A stretch of 64,000 bases of DNA. Source: Butyrivibrio sp. X503 (GTDB taxonomy: Bacteria > Bacillota > Clostridia > Lachnospirales > Lachnospiraceae). The notes beneath the pieces were generated by a model. The model saw only the letters and a list, made by a program, of their open reading frames with translations. It had not been told where the DNA came from and made no database searches. Shown here piece by piece: positions 51,632 through 60,008 of the stretch. Within the stretch, counting starts at the first letter, position 1. Every line of letters begins with the position of its first letter. The stretch lies in assembly GCF_003625475.1 (NCBI RefSeq), contig NZ_RAIQ01000007.1, forward strand, positions 1 to 64,000, in the 5' to 3' direction. The position numbers were made by a program, and so were the translations under genes.

Positions 51632-52432
51632 CTAAACTAGATATTCTTTAATCATAGCCTTTATTATATTAGAACTGATGGCATGTTGAGAAGTCTCAAA
51701 TGTCATGATCATATTTTTCCCCAGAAAATATCCACTTTGCTCATATGCCTCTATCTTAACTATATTCTTGTTTGCATAAGCTATGTTATCCATCATTCCA
51801 AAATGTTCCCAGATATATTCCTTTCTAGTTCTGATATTAAGGCATGTAAAATCTGGTCTTACTGCTCCCATGCCCTTAAGTGCAAGTGGGTATTCATATC
51901 TGTATGGAATGTCACTTTGTTCCAGCATATTGGCTATTATCAGCTCAGATTTTGATCTTACCCTTATTCCATTGTTTGAAAAAAACTCTGTAACACTTTC
52001 ATTAATTCCCATAGGCTCGTAGATTTCTTTTTTCCAATTCTCAACATATATTTCCAGAGGTTCAATGATTGGTGTAACAAGCTTTTTCCTTGCATCTGCC
52101 ATGCCCATATACACATTTTCAAGTGACTTTATATCATAGAGCTTTAAAAACTCCCAAATATTATTTCTGATTTTTACTAGTTTCTTTTTAAGTAGCATTT
52201 CATAATCTCGCTGTGCCACCTTCTTCAGCTTGTCCATTTCTTCGATTCTCGCATACTTCCGCTTTTGTGCGAGCTTGTCTACCCAGTAATACTGGTCTTT
52301 CCCGTTACTCTTACTTATTGCAATACCACAATTGCTCAAGCTTTTTACCCTTAACGCATTCTTATCAATTTGGGTTATTAGAGCATCTATCTCCTGTATT
52401 TGTTTTTCCAATTTTTCCTTGTAATCCTGCAT
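51632..52432 (-). CDS. PD-(D/E)XK nuclease-like protein
   Basis: A 266-residue protein. The N-terminal half (1-130) is helical and charged, probably coiled coil. From residue 150 a restriction-endonuclease-like core appears: SKSE (E163) on a helix with IIANMLEQ, RPDFT (D194) and EYIWEHFG (E209). This is the E...PD...E-x-H arrangement of PD-(D/E)XK enzymes, so metal-dependent DNA cutting is plausible but unproven. The start at 52432 lies 7 nt after AAAGGAG. The eight-box array at 52455-52685 sits directly upstream, with the first box 23 bp above the start. No partner methylase or helicase is adjacent. Confidence 0.6.
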   Translation of the reverse strand: MQDYKEKLEKQIQEIDALITQIDKNALRVKSLSNCGIAISKSNGKDQYYWVDKLAQKRKYARIEEMDKLKKVAQRDYEMLLKKKLVKIRNNIWEFLKLYDIKSLENVYMGMADARKKLVTPIIEPLEIYVENWKKEIYEPMGINESVTEFFSNNGIRVRSKSELIIANMLEQSDIPYRYEYPLALKGMGAVRPDFTCLNIRTRKEYIWEHFGMMDNIAYANKNIVKIEAYEQSGYFLGKNMIMTFETSQHAISSNIIKAMIKEYLV

Positions 52433-52454
52433 CAACAAACTCCTTTTTTCAGAT

Positions 52455-52685
52455 CTACGTGACTCTACTTTATCTTTTGACTATTATCACGTAGTGCTGC
52501 ACTGATATTCAGGCATTCTACGTGATACACTCTTGTTAACCAGCCCTTCCTAACGTAAATTTTCCAGATATCTACTTATTTCTACGTGGACCACAAGAAT
52601 CAAGAGCAACATCTCACGTAGATGCCATAAATATCATGCATGTCACTACGCGAATAGTAGCTCAAAAAAGCCACTGCTCACGTAA
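52455..52685. repeat. Eight-box alternating ACGT array, 32-bp period
   Basis: Eight 8-mers: CTACGTGA (52455), TCACGTAG (52487), CTACGTGA (52518), TAACGTAA (52551), CTACGTGG (52582), TCACGTAG (52614), CTACGCGA (52646), TCACGTAA (52678). Core spacings are 32, 31, 33, 31, 32, 32 and 32. Odd boxes face one way, even boxes the other. Spacers are 23-25 nt and all different. It ends abruptly on both sides and lies in the 5' region of the PD-(D/E)XK-like gene. Confidence 0.85.
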
Positions 52686-52689
52686 GCCG

Positions 52690-53249
52690 TCTTTTGCCCC
52701 TTCTTTATCTATTATTTTGGGATTTACCAAGCTGTCCCAGAAAGAACAGCCATTTCAAAACAAACTTTGAAAAGAACTATCTTGAAATACAAGTGACAAT
52801 ATATAACAACACAGAAAAAAAGTAAAGAGATTTCTAACCGTATGGATTTCCATACGGTTATGCCTTAAGGATTAGACTCTGACGAATCCAGCCAGTATAA
52901 CAACAGAGCCCTAGAAGTCGCGTATATGCGCTTCCAGGGCCTAATACAATAACACTCGTTAATTATTCCATCTCCCTAACTTAACCTGTACCTTAAACAT
53001 TTTTGTTAGGGTTCTCTGTTACGATTTGATTTCATTTGGTTTCAGCTGTCCATATCACACGGACTGTATCAGCTAATGTTATCAAATTGTTATCACGGGA
53101 CTGTTATCAAACTATAGTATTATTTCCTTCATTGTTAATTCTATACCTTTTTCACCTTAAAATCCATCAAATACGGTGCTACGCTTTCAAAGTCAATGTC
53201 ATTCTTTTCTGTTACAACCACATTTTGCTTATTACACATATTTTCTATA
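52690..53249. other. Intergenic stretch without a supported gene
   Basis: Between the box array and the ABC exporter. It holds a perfect hairpin AACCGTATGG/CCATACGGTT (52836-52859), a GCCCTAGAAG...CTTCCAGGGC hairpin (52911-52943) resembling a terminator without a T tract, three TGATAACA boxes (53079-53111, minus strand), and an unconvincing 32-codon minus-strand frame (53141-53239) rich in Val/Lys/Asp. It looks like remnant mobile-element DNA. Confidence 0.5.
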
Positions 53250-54056
53250 TCAGTTATGCAAATCACGCCTCTGATACATAGAAAGCGTGAAATGACATGA
53301 CACTGCAGCAATGATAATGGTAAGAAGAATGTAGAATATGTTAAACCCTTTTTCCACCAATGCCGCTCCCGGAAAATAGAGGAAGGGCGTTAGAAAGCCT
53401 AAAAAATCAACGGTTCCAACATATTCGATGATCACCATGAGTACATAAGAGGTTAAGACGAAGAGTACCGATATTGAAAGCGCCCTCTTATTGCTTTTGC
53501 ATCTTGCCGCAAGCAGCATGCCCACCGACAAAAACAACACTTGTATTAAAAACATAGCCAGCATGGTAATCCCGATTGCGCCTAAAATGCTTTCCCCTTT
53601 CGCTTGGGTAGCCAGCATCCCGATGTTAGCAATGATTGCGGTCAAGGTCATAGCCGCAACATTCAGGACAGCCGCTATGATTTTACCTTTAATGATGGTT
53701 TTACGGGGATACGGCTTTGTAAAAATAAACTCTGCTGTTCTGTTTCGTTCTTCCTTGGCGATTATAGTTGTTCCCAAAACCGCCGCATGGGTAAAAGCCA
53801 CAAGGGAACACCACATATACATGCCGAGATAGTATCCCAGCGGGGAATTTATGGGGATTGTTTCCATTCCGACCATTCCATAGGCAATCAACATGATACG
53901 GGGTATTGTTTCAAGCAGAGCCATAATAGCATCTCCCGACTCTACCACCACCGGATATTCTCCTGCGGCGATCGCAACCAGACCAAGCATTGCTACCACC
54001 CAAATCAAAAAACCTTTTCTGTTATCCTTTAACTCTCTAAATATAATTGCTGTCAT
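53250..54056 (-). CDS. ABC-2 type exporter permease
   Basis: A 268-residue membrane protein with six helices. Opening MTAIIFRELKDNRKGFLIWVVAMLGLVAI and EERNRTAEFIFTKPYPRKTIIKGKIIA (seen as EERNRTAEFIFTKPYPR, about 101-117) match the ABC-2 permease of small-molecule or bacteriocin exporters. Its sister at 54070 has the same TADFLMTKPYTRKRV motif. Last gene of the TetR-controlled operon. Confidence 0.85.
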   Translation of the reverse strand: MTAIIFRELKDNRKGFLIWVVAMLGLVAIAAGEYPVVVESGDAIMALLETIPRIMLIAYGMVGMETIPINSPLGYYLGMYMWCSLVAFTHAAVLGTTIIAKEERNRTAEFIFTKPYPRKTIIKGKIIAAVLNVAAMTLTAIIANIGMLATQAKGESILGAIGITMLAMFLIQVLFLSVGMLLAARCKSNKRALSISVLFVLTSYVLMVIIEYVGTVDFLGFLTPFLYFPGAALVEKGFNIFYILLTIIIAAVSCHFTLSMYQRRDLHN

Positions 54057-54069
54057 TGACTTTCCCCCT

Positions 54070-54861
54070 TTACAGAACCATTTTCATGTCTTTTCTTACA
54101 AAAATCGTATAACCTGAAATCAAAAATGTCGTGAGCAGGGCAAGGTACAAAATCAAGTATCCTGTTTCATAGCCGCCCGATGCCTGAATGATGTTGACGT
54201 TAAAATATTTGAAGGGCGAAAATAATCTTGCTACCTGGCTTTGTACTACGCTGGAATACATACCGATGAGATAAAATCCAAAGGAAATACCCAACGCAAG
54301 GGGCAGGGTGGAGCCAATCCTTGATAACAACACCCCTATTGCCATGCCCAACAGCAGAAAGAATAGCTGCAGGAGAGGAAATAGCAAATAGAGCTGAAAG
54401 AATATTGTAAATGAAAAGCTCTGACCTGGTATTGCTCTAACCGCCCACAACGATGCTGCAAAATAGCAGATGGCGGTAATAAGCAGACAGCAGCACGCCG
54501 CCGCCAGCTTAGACAGATAAACGCGCTTTCTTGTGTAAGGCTTGGTCATTAAGAAATCAGCGGTATTCTGCATATGTTCCTTGGTGATGATGGAAAGTCC
54601 TAAATTTATTGCCTGGATTGCTCCTGCCAACAGCGCAAAGCTACCATAGACACCATAGATGCCCATGCCGGTGAAAAATGTTTCGGGGTTTACCCCCATC
54701 GCCTCTAAAAAAGCATTGCCTTCCAGCAGAGCTATAGAGGACGGATCTTCCGTAAACGCGGCAGACACAGATAGCAGCGCAAGGATTGCGGCGGAAATCC
54801 CAATAGACCAAGCAATTACAGAACCTTTGTATTGTTTCATTTCAAATCGAAAGATACCCAT
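54070..54861 (-). CDS. ABC-2 type exporter permease
   Basis: A 263-residue membrane protein, six helices, with the motif HMQNTADFLMTKPYTRKRVYLSK (about 96-118, seen as TADFLMTKPYTRKR). It forms a heteromer with the permease at 53250-54056. The ATG at 54861 follows AAAGGAGGGAAGCAA; the open frame upstream overlaps the ATPase gene and has no site. Confidence 0.85.
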   Translation of the reverse strand: MGIFRFEMKQYKGSVIAWSIGISAAILALLSVSAAFTEDPSSIALLEGNAFLEAMGVNPETFFTGMGIYGVYGSFALLAGAIQAINLGLSIITKEHMQNTADFLMTKPYTRKRVYLSKLAAACCCLLITAICYFAASLWAVRAIPGQSFSFTIFFQLYLLFPLLQLFFLLLGMAIGVLLSRIGSTLPLALGISFGFYLIGMYSSVVQSQVARLFSPFKYFNVNIIQASGGYETGYLILYLALLTTFLISGYTIFVRKDMKMVL

Positions 54862-54874
54862 TTGCTTCCCTCCT

Positions 54875-55756
54875 TTACTGGTAGTAATGCATGAAGATTT
54901 CTTCAAGAGACGGCTCTTCAATCAAAATATCAGTTGCTTTTAACGGTTGAATGGCATCGATCAAGCGGTTGACGCTGCCTTTATAGATAAAACTAATTTC
55001 ACCACCATTTTTCTCATACTTTGTAATCCCATCCAAGGATAAAGAACGGTCTGAAATATTACTTTCCACACTAAGATGGACTTTTTTGTAAGCATCAGCC
55101 CGCAGCTCATGGATGTTTTGCAGGCTGATTACTTTTCCTTCTTTGAGGATAGCGATTCGGTTGCACATCTTTTGCACTTCACTGAGAATGTGAGAAGAAA
55201 ACAGGATGGTAACACCTTTATTGTTTTCCTCTCGAAGTATATCAAAAAAAGTCTGCTGCATCAGAGGATCAAGTCCGCTGGTCGGCTCATCCAAAATAAC
55301 AAGTCTGGGAGAATGGAGCAACCCCGCGACAATTCCAACTTTTTTCTTGTTTCCGAAGGACAGATCACGAATTTTTCGGCTGGTATCAAGCTTCAATCTT
55401 TCGCTGAGTTCTGCAATTCGTTTAGAACAATCCTTTCTGTACAGCGTCGCAGCGTAATTTAATAAATCCTTGACCGTCATGCCTTCATAAAAAAATGTTT
55501 CTGACGGAAGGTAGCCCACATCCTGTGCAATGGAAGGCGCTTCTTTAATACAATCCTTTCCAAAGATTTTGGCACTTCCCGAAGTGGGGTAAATCAACGC
55601 CAGCAGAGTACGGATGGTGGTGGATTTCCCAGCGCCGTTTGGCCCTATAAAGCCGAAAATTTCGCCCTCTTCAACCGAAAAAGTCACATCCTCGATGCCT
55701 CTTTGCTTGCCGTAGAACTTTGAGAGATTATCAATCTCAATTATATTTTTACTCAT
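54875..55756 (-). CDS. ABC exporter ATP-binding protein
   Basis: A 293-residue ATPase: Walker A GPNGAGKST (about 38-46), Q-loop LPSETFFYEGMTV, signature LSFGNKKKVGIVAGL (family-typical FGNKKK variant), Walker B LVILDEPTSGLDP and FSSHILSEVQ, then a C-terminal extension to 293. The start is the ATG at 55756 with an AAAGGTAGG site; an upstream TTG is in frame. Operon order: TetR, ATPase, two permeases. Confidence 0.92.
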   Translation of the reverse strand: MSKNIIEIDNLSKFYGKQRGIEDVTFSVEEGEIFGFIGPNGAGKSTTIRTLLALIYPTSGSAKIFGKDCIKEAPSIAQDVGYLPSETFFYEGMTVKDLLNYAATLYRKDCSKRIAELSERLKLDTSRKIRDLSFGNKKKVGIVAGLLHSPRLVILDEPTSGLDPLMQQTFFDILREENNKGVTILFSSHILSEVQKMCNRIAILKEGKVISLQNIHELRADAYKKVHLSVESNISDRSLSLDGITKYEKNGGEISFIYKGSVNRLIDAIQPLKATDILIEEPSLEEIFMHYYQ

Positions 55757-55779
55757 AATCAAACCTACCTTTCTTTAAA

Positions 55780-56448
55780 TTATTGATACAACAGCTTACG
55801 AAGCAATTGGAGATATCCCTCAAATTCTTTCATGCACTGGTCATAATGAGACTTGTAATTCTCAATATCACCTCCGCAGGCCAGCAAGCTATTCATAAAA
55901 CCGTCCATCGTCCATAAGATAATTTTTTGTGCCTTTTCAGCATCGATGTCCGACCTAAGCAATGACCTGTCAGCGTTTTTCACAATCCGATCCAACAATA
56001 TGCCGGCGGTCAAATCAGGTACATCTTTGGGCAACCCCTCCGGAAAAACCTCTTTTAATGAAAAAGCCGCTTTAACCAAAAAGTCCATGACATACGGCTG
56101 TTCAAAGCTTAAATCTAGTTCCATTTTTGACGCTTGCCAGATGTTTTGAAGGAAGTCGTTTTTTTCCAAAACAATCTCTTCAAACTTTGTGTTGACAATG
56201 TTTAAGGTATATTTCAGAAGAAACAGGAACACCCCCTTTTTAGTACCGAAATAGTGAAACAGCAATCCTTTTGATATTCCGGCACGCTTGACGATCTCGT
56301 CCATATTGGCATACGCATAGCCTTTGGAAAACTCTTTCAGGGCTTCCATGATAAGGCGTTCACGCTTTTCTTCCTCCATCGTCATAATTTTATGATCTGC
56401 AATTTCATATTCGCCGATAAATTCAGTATTATTACTCTTACGAGCCAT
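55780..56448 (-). CDS. TetR/AcrR-family repressor
   Basis: A 222-residue regulator. N-terminal helix-turn-helix: LIMEALKEFSKGYAYANMDEIVKRAGISKGLLFHYFGTKKGVFLFL (about 32-77, read here as MDEIVKRAGISKG and LFHYFGTKKG). A ligand domain follows. GGAGGTGAGTAATA precedes the ATG at 56448. Two near-identical palindromes surround its promoter (56474-56491 and 56507-56524), so it almost certainly represses itself and the downstream exporter until an inducer binds. Confidence 0.93.
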   Translation of the reverse strand: MARKSNNTEFIGEYEIADHKIMTMEEEKRERLIMEALKEFSKGYAYANMDEIVKRAGISKGLLFHYFGTKKGVFLFLLKYTLNIVNTKFEEIVLEKNDFLQNIWQASKMELDLSFEQPYVMDFLVKAAFSLKEVFPEGLPKDVPDLTAGILLDRIVKNADRSLLRSDIDAEKAQKIILWTMDGFMNSLLACGGDIENYKSHYDQCMKEFEGYLQLLRKLLYQ

Positions 56449-56473
56449 TATTACTCACCTCCATTTCTATCCT

Positions 56474-56491
56474 ATTGACTTTTAAGTCAAT
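56474..56491. promoter_or_regulatory. Operator 1 of the TetR-family repressor
   Basis: Perfect palindrome ATTGACTT-TT-AAGTCAAT covering the transcription start region. Its centre is 33 bp from that of operator 2. Confidence 0.75.
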
Positions 56492-56494
56492 AAA

Positions 56495-56523
56495 AGTATA
56501 ACAAGTATTGACTTAAAAGTCAG
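56495..56523 (-). promoter_or_regulatory. Promoter of the TetR/ABC exporter operon
   Basis: Minus strand CTGACT (56518-56523), a 17-bp spacer and TATACT (56495-56500). Operator 2 covers the -35 box and operator 1 begins just downstream of the -10 box, so bound repressor would block RNA polymerase. Confidence 0.65.
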
Positions 56524-56524
56524 T
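56507..56524. promoter_or_regulatory. Operator 2 of the TetR-family repressor
   Basis: ATTGACTT-AA-AAGTCAGT, the same palindrome with one mismatch (AGT for AAT at the end) and opposite centre bases. Confidence 0.7.
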
Positions 56525-56680
56525 AGAAAATGTGGAGAAAATAGGTAAATAGTGTTTAATGTGTGACAAGGAGTGAAAAATATCAACAATCCTTTGTGTT
56601 AATGCCTTATCTTTCGGAGAAAAATTTTTAGAGCCCTTTGAAATATCCGTATAGGATTTTAATATTAACCCAATATACAA
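56525..56680. other. Intergenic region without a supported gene
   Basis: A/T-rich, upstream of the TetR operon. I see no reading frame with a ribosome site and no further palindrome. Confidence 0.5.
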
Positions 56681-56685
56681 AAATA

Positions 56686-56712
56686 AAATCCTTCCAAAAA
56701 AAGGAAGGTTTT
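56686..56712 (-). terminator. Possible second terminator downstream of guaA
   Basis: AAATCCTTCC/GGAAGGTTTT stem around AAAAAAA (56686-56712), followed on the minus strand by ATTTTTG. Weaker than the one at 56746-56787. Confidence 0.45.
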
Positions 56713-56745
56713 AAACATTTAGTCAAGTCAAATAAATAATCATAC

Positions 56746-56787
56746 AAAAAAGCCGTAGCAAATGTATTGAATACATTCACTACGGCT
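56746..56787 (-). terminator. Terminator of guaA
   Basis: Nested stems AGCCGTAG/CTACGGCT and AATGTATT/AATACATT around a single G (56751-56787), followed on the minus strand by TTTTTT. About 140 bp after the guaA stop, beyond the direct repeat. Confidence 0.75.
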
Positions 56788-56847
56788 CATTTTATGATCT
56801 GATTTAAACTTTGCTATTTACTCTAAAATAACACCAAATTTTCAAAG

Positions 56848-56869
56848 TGTATTGTCTTTTTATTGTCAC
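56848..56869. repeat. Right copy of the 22-bp direct repeat (candidate attachment site)
   Basis: TGTATTGTC-T-TTTTATTGTCAC, one base different from 49820-49841 and in the same orientation. It lies 60 bp beyond the guaA 3' end. Confidence 0.55.
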
Positions 56870-56927
56870 TACACTTCCATACACCTCTCAAAGCCTTGTA
56901 AATACTAGCTTTGCAAGAATGCTGGTA

Positions 56928-58478
56928 TTACTCAAGCTCTACCGTTCCCGGCGGCTTGGATGTGAGGTCATACATTACGCGGTTAACGCCTTTAACCTCA
57001 TTTATGATCCTGCTCATAACTTTCTGGAGGACATCAAAAGGAAGCTCTGATGCCTCGGCGGTCATGAAGTCTACTGTCTCTACTGCGCGAAGAACAATTG
57101 CGTAGTCGTAGGTACGCTCGTCACCCATAACTCCGACGGAGCGCATATTTGATAGTGCTGCAAAATACTGATCAGGGAGCTTGGAAAGTCCTGCTGCAGC
57201 AATCTCTTCTCTGTAGATGAAATCAGCGTCCTGAACGATTCTGACCTTCTCGGCTGTAACTTCTCCGATGATACGGATTCCAAGTCCGGGGCCGGGGAAG
57301 GGCTGACGGAATACAAGATACTCGGGAAGTCCGAGCTCAAGTCCTGCCTTACGAACCTCGTCCTTGAACAATGTCTTTAAGGGCTCGATGATCTCCTTGA
57401 AATCTACGAAATCAGGAAGTCCGCCAACATTGTGATGTGACTTGATTACTGCTGACTCGCCGCCAAGTCCCGATTCAACAACGTCGGGATATATTGTTCC
57501 CTGTGCAAGGAAGTCAACTGCGCCAATCTTCTTGGCCTCTTCCTCAAACACACGGATAAACTCTTCTCCGATGATCTTACGCTTGCGCTCGGGCTCTTCT
57601 ACTCCCGCAAGCTTAGCATAATATCTCTCAGCCGCATTTACGCGGATAAAGTTAATATCAAAGTTGCCTTTCTCGCCGAATACGCCTTCAACCTCGTCGC
57701 CTTCGTTCTTACGAAGAAGTCCGTGATCTACAAATACGCATGTGAGCTGCTTACCGATCGCCTTAGCAAGTAAAGCGGCAAGAACCGATGAATCAACACC
57801 ACCTGAGAGAGCAAGTAAAACCTTGCCGTCTCCGACTTTTGCCTTGATTTCTTTAATAGTGTTCTCAACGAAGGAATCCATTCTCCATGTACCTGCAGTC
57901 TGGCAGATACCTCTTACGAAGTTATGGAGAATCTCTTTTCCTCTTACTGTATGTAATACTTCGGGATGGAACTGAATTGCGTACAGCTTCTTATCTTCAC
58001 AAGCTGCTGCGGCAACAGGACAGTCCGCGGTATGAGCAATAATGTCAAATCCGGGTGCGACCTTACTGATGTAATCAAAATGGCTCATCCATACGATAGT
58101 GTCATCTTCAACTCCTGCAAAAAGAGCATCCTTGGAGCCATCTATAAATGTCTGTGTCTTACCGTATTCTCTTACCGGTGCCTTCTCAACCTTTCCACCA
58201 AGTACGTGCATCATAAGCTGTGCACCGTAGCAAAGACCAAGCACGGGAATACCAAGTTCAAAAAGCTCCTTGGTGTATGTGGGTGCGCCCTCTTCATAAC
58301 AAGAATTGGGGCCTCCGGTTAAGATGATTCCCTTGGGTGCCATTGCCTTGATCTGCTCAATCGGAGTGCGATATGAATAGATCTCACAATAGACATTGCA
58401 TTCTCTGACGCGGCGAGCTACCAGCTGATTGTACTGTCCGCCGAAATCAAGAACTATAACCTTTTCTTCTGCAGTCAT
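56928..58478 (-). CDS. guaA: GMP synthase (glutamine-hydrolysing)
   Basis: Converts XMP to GMP using glutamine. The 516-residue protein has a class I amidotransferase domain ([13 protein letters not shown], with the catalytic Cys near residue 80; HPEVLHT) and an ATP-pyrophosphatase domain (LSGGVDSSV, about 223-231, the P-loop) and the dimerisation tail ending PPGTVELE. The start at 58478 follows GGGAGGAATCA; the frame upstream is open. The 3' end is a recognised integration point for mobile elements, consistent with the accessory block that follows. Confidence 0.97.
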   Translation of the reverse strand: MTAEEKVIVLDFGGQYNQLVARRVRECNVYCEIYSYRTPIEQIKAMAPKGIILTGGPNSCYEEGAPTYTKELFELGIPVLGLCYGAQLMMHVLGGKVEKAPVREYGKTQTFIDGSKDALFAGVEDDTIVWMSHFDYISKVAPGFDIIAHTADCPVAAAACEDKKLYAIQFHPEVLHTVRGKEILHNFVRGICQTAGTWRMDSFVENTIKEIKAKVGDGKVLLALSGGVDSSVLAALLAKAIGKQLTCVFVDHGLLRKNEGDEVEGVFGEKGNFDINFIRVNAAERYYAKLAGVEEPERKRKIIGEEFIRVFEEEAKKIGAVDFLAQGTIYPDVVESGLGGESAVIKSHHNVGGLPDFVDFKEIIEPLKTLFKDEVRKAGLELGLPEYLVFRQPFPGPGLGIRIIGEVTAEKVRIVQDADFIYREEIAAAGLSKLPDQYFAALSNMRSVGVMGDERTYDYAIVLRAVETVDFMTAEASELPFDVLQKVMSRIINEVKGVNRVMYDLTSKPPGTVELE

Positions 58479-58523
58479 TGATTCCTCCCGAAAAACTATT
58501 CGTCTATATATTAATTCTGTACG

Positions 58524-58552
58524 ATTATACACTACTGTATAATTCCAAACAA
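58524..58552 (-). promoter_or_regulatory. Promoter of guaA
   Basis: Minus strand TTGTTT (58547-58552), a 17-bp spacer and exact TATAAT (58524-58529). The leader is only about 40 nt, too short for a purine riboswitch. Confidence 0.65.
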
Positions 58553-58562
58553 CATATTACAC

Positions 58563-58585
58563 AGATATCTTGTTAAAAGATATCT
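58563..58585. other. Inverted repeat behind the NlpC/P60 gene
   Basis: AGATATCT (58563-58570) and AGATATCT (58578-58585) form an 8-bp stem 10 bp after the NlpC/P60 stop codon, without a T tract. It may be a weak terminator or RNA-stabilising structure. Confidence 0.4.
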
Positions 58586-58594
58586 CGAATACCC

Positions 58595-59920
58595 TTACAG
58601 ATATCTTCTGACACATATAATCGGTCTGTACATCGCAGAACTGTACTTAATACCCGTCTTCTGCGTACTTGCGTGAACTATCTGTCCACCGCCTATATAG
58701 ATTCCAACGTGTCCGCCATAGTAGATAACATCACCGGGCTGTGCCTCGCTATACGATACTTCTCTACCGTATGCGCTCTGCTCCCACGATGTTCTGGGAA
58801 CCGATATTCCAAATGCCTTATAAACAGAATATACAAATCCTGAACAATCCGCTCCGTCCGTAAGACTCGTTCCACCGGAAACATAAGGATTGCCCACAAA
58901 CTGACACGCATAATTGGCAACATTGGAGCCCGAAGCACTTCCCGCCGGAGCATAGCTCTTGGAGCCACCCGAACCGCCTGAATTACCTGAGCCTCCTGAT
59001 CCACCGGATCCTCCCGAACCCGATCCGCCGGAATCGCCCGAAGCGTAGCTGTTTCTTTCGGCTTCTTCTGCATCGCGCGCTGCCTGTGTGGCCTTTCTTG
59101 CTTCATCAACTTCTTTTTGCTTGGATTCTATCTGCTTCTGAAGGCTTGCCATACCTGACTGCTGGCTCTTTATCTGCGCCGTGTAAACTGCAGCGTCCTG
59201 CTTAGCCTTGGCAAGCTTAACCTCATAGTCCGCATAGGTAGCCTTGTACTTCGCAAGAAGCTCTTCCATATATGTCTGCTCTTCTTCAAGCTCAAACTGC
59301 GAAGTCTCAAGCTCTCCCTTCTCAACCTCGAGCTGCTCCTTGATGGTCTTGGCTGTTTCCTTGGCTTCTACATATTCCGAAAGCTTGGTCCTGTCATATT
59401 CATAAAGCTCTTCAACATACTGAGCTTTGTTAAGCGCATCCGCATAACTGGTAGCAGTCAAAAGAATCTGCACATACGATAAGTTTCCTTTCTCGTACAT
59501 AAACTTGATTCTCTGAACCATCGCTTGATAAAGAGTCTCTTCTTTCTGCTTGGCGTCCTCATACTCTTTTTGTTTTACATCAATCTCAGCCTGCTTCTTG
59601 GCAATATCCTCTTTTATCATCTCTATATCAGCCATGATAGCAACTAACTCAGAGTTGGTCTCATCTATAGCTTCCTGAGTTTCGCCCTGTGCCTCTGAGA
59701 TCGAACCGATCCTACTGTTGGCACCGTCAAGCCCCTTCTGACTCTCTTTCTTTTGCTTCTCCAGCTCTTTCTTTTGATTCTTAAGCTCCTGCTCTTCCTT
59801 TTCAAGCTTGTCCTGTTTTTCCTGTAAATCAGAACTGGTGGTAGCCCGGACAGGGGTCACCACCAGCATACTAAGGACTAAGGAAAGAATTATTGCAAAA
59901 AAAGTATTTCTTTTTTTCAT
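58595..59920 (-). CDS. CwlO-like NlpC/P60 peptidoglycan endopeptidase
   Basis: A 441-residue secreted hydrolase: signal peptide (about 1-27), two long coiled-coil stretches (about 30-110 and 150-280), a Gly/Ser linker of SGG repeats (about 295-325), and a C-terminal NlpC/P60 domain with DCSGFVYS (catalytic Cys about 357), GGHVGIYIGG (His) and IVHAST (His). It cleaves stem peptides during growth. The coiled coils resemble the FtsEX-activated part of CwlO/PcsB. It has a good GGAGGATG site. Confidence 0.93.
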   Translation of the reverse strand: MKKRNTFFAIILSLVLSMLVVTPVRATTSSDLQEKQDKLEKEEQELKNQKKELEKQKKESQKGLDGANSRIGSISEAQGETQEAIDETNSELVAIMADIEMIKEDIAKKQAEIDVKQKEYEDAKQKEETLYQAMVQRIKFMYEKGNLSYVQILLTATSYADALNKAQYVEELYEYDRTKLSEYVEAKETAKTIKEQLEVEKGELETSQFELEEEQTYMEELLAKYKATYADYEVKLAKAKQDAAVYTAQIKSQQSGMASLQKQIESKQKEVDEARKATQAARDAEEAERNSYASGDSGGSGSGGSGGSGGSGNSGGSGGSKSYAPAGSASGSNVANYACQFVGNPYVSGGTSLTDGADCSGFVYSVYKAFGISVPRTSWEQSAYGREVSYSEAQPGDVIYYGGHVGIYIGGGQIVHASTQKTGIKYSSAMYRPIICVRRYL

Positions 59921-60008
59921 TTCATCCTCCTTGTCCTTTATTATTCAAAACTCTATATATCTATAATAACATGTTGACGCGGCAAAAGAAATTTCGCCAA
60001 TCCGTCAA

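Noticed and set aside
52455..52685. Calling the box array a CRISPR
   Set aside because: Repeats are only 8 bp and alternate in orientation, and no cas genes are nearby; the resemblance is in spacing only.
53141..53239. A 32-codon minus-strand gene after the exporter operon
   Set aside because: No ribosome site and no recognisable family; likely remnant sequence.
58479..58594. Purine riboswitch before guaA
   Set aside because: A clear promoter at 58524-58552 leaves a leader of only about 40 nt, too short for an aptamer.
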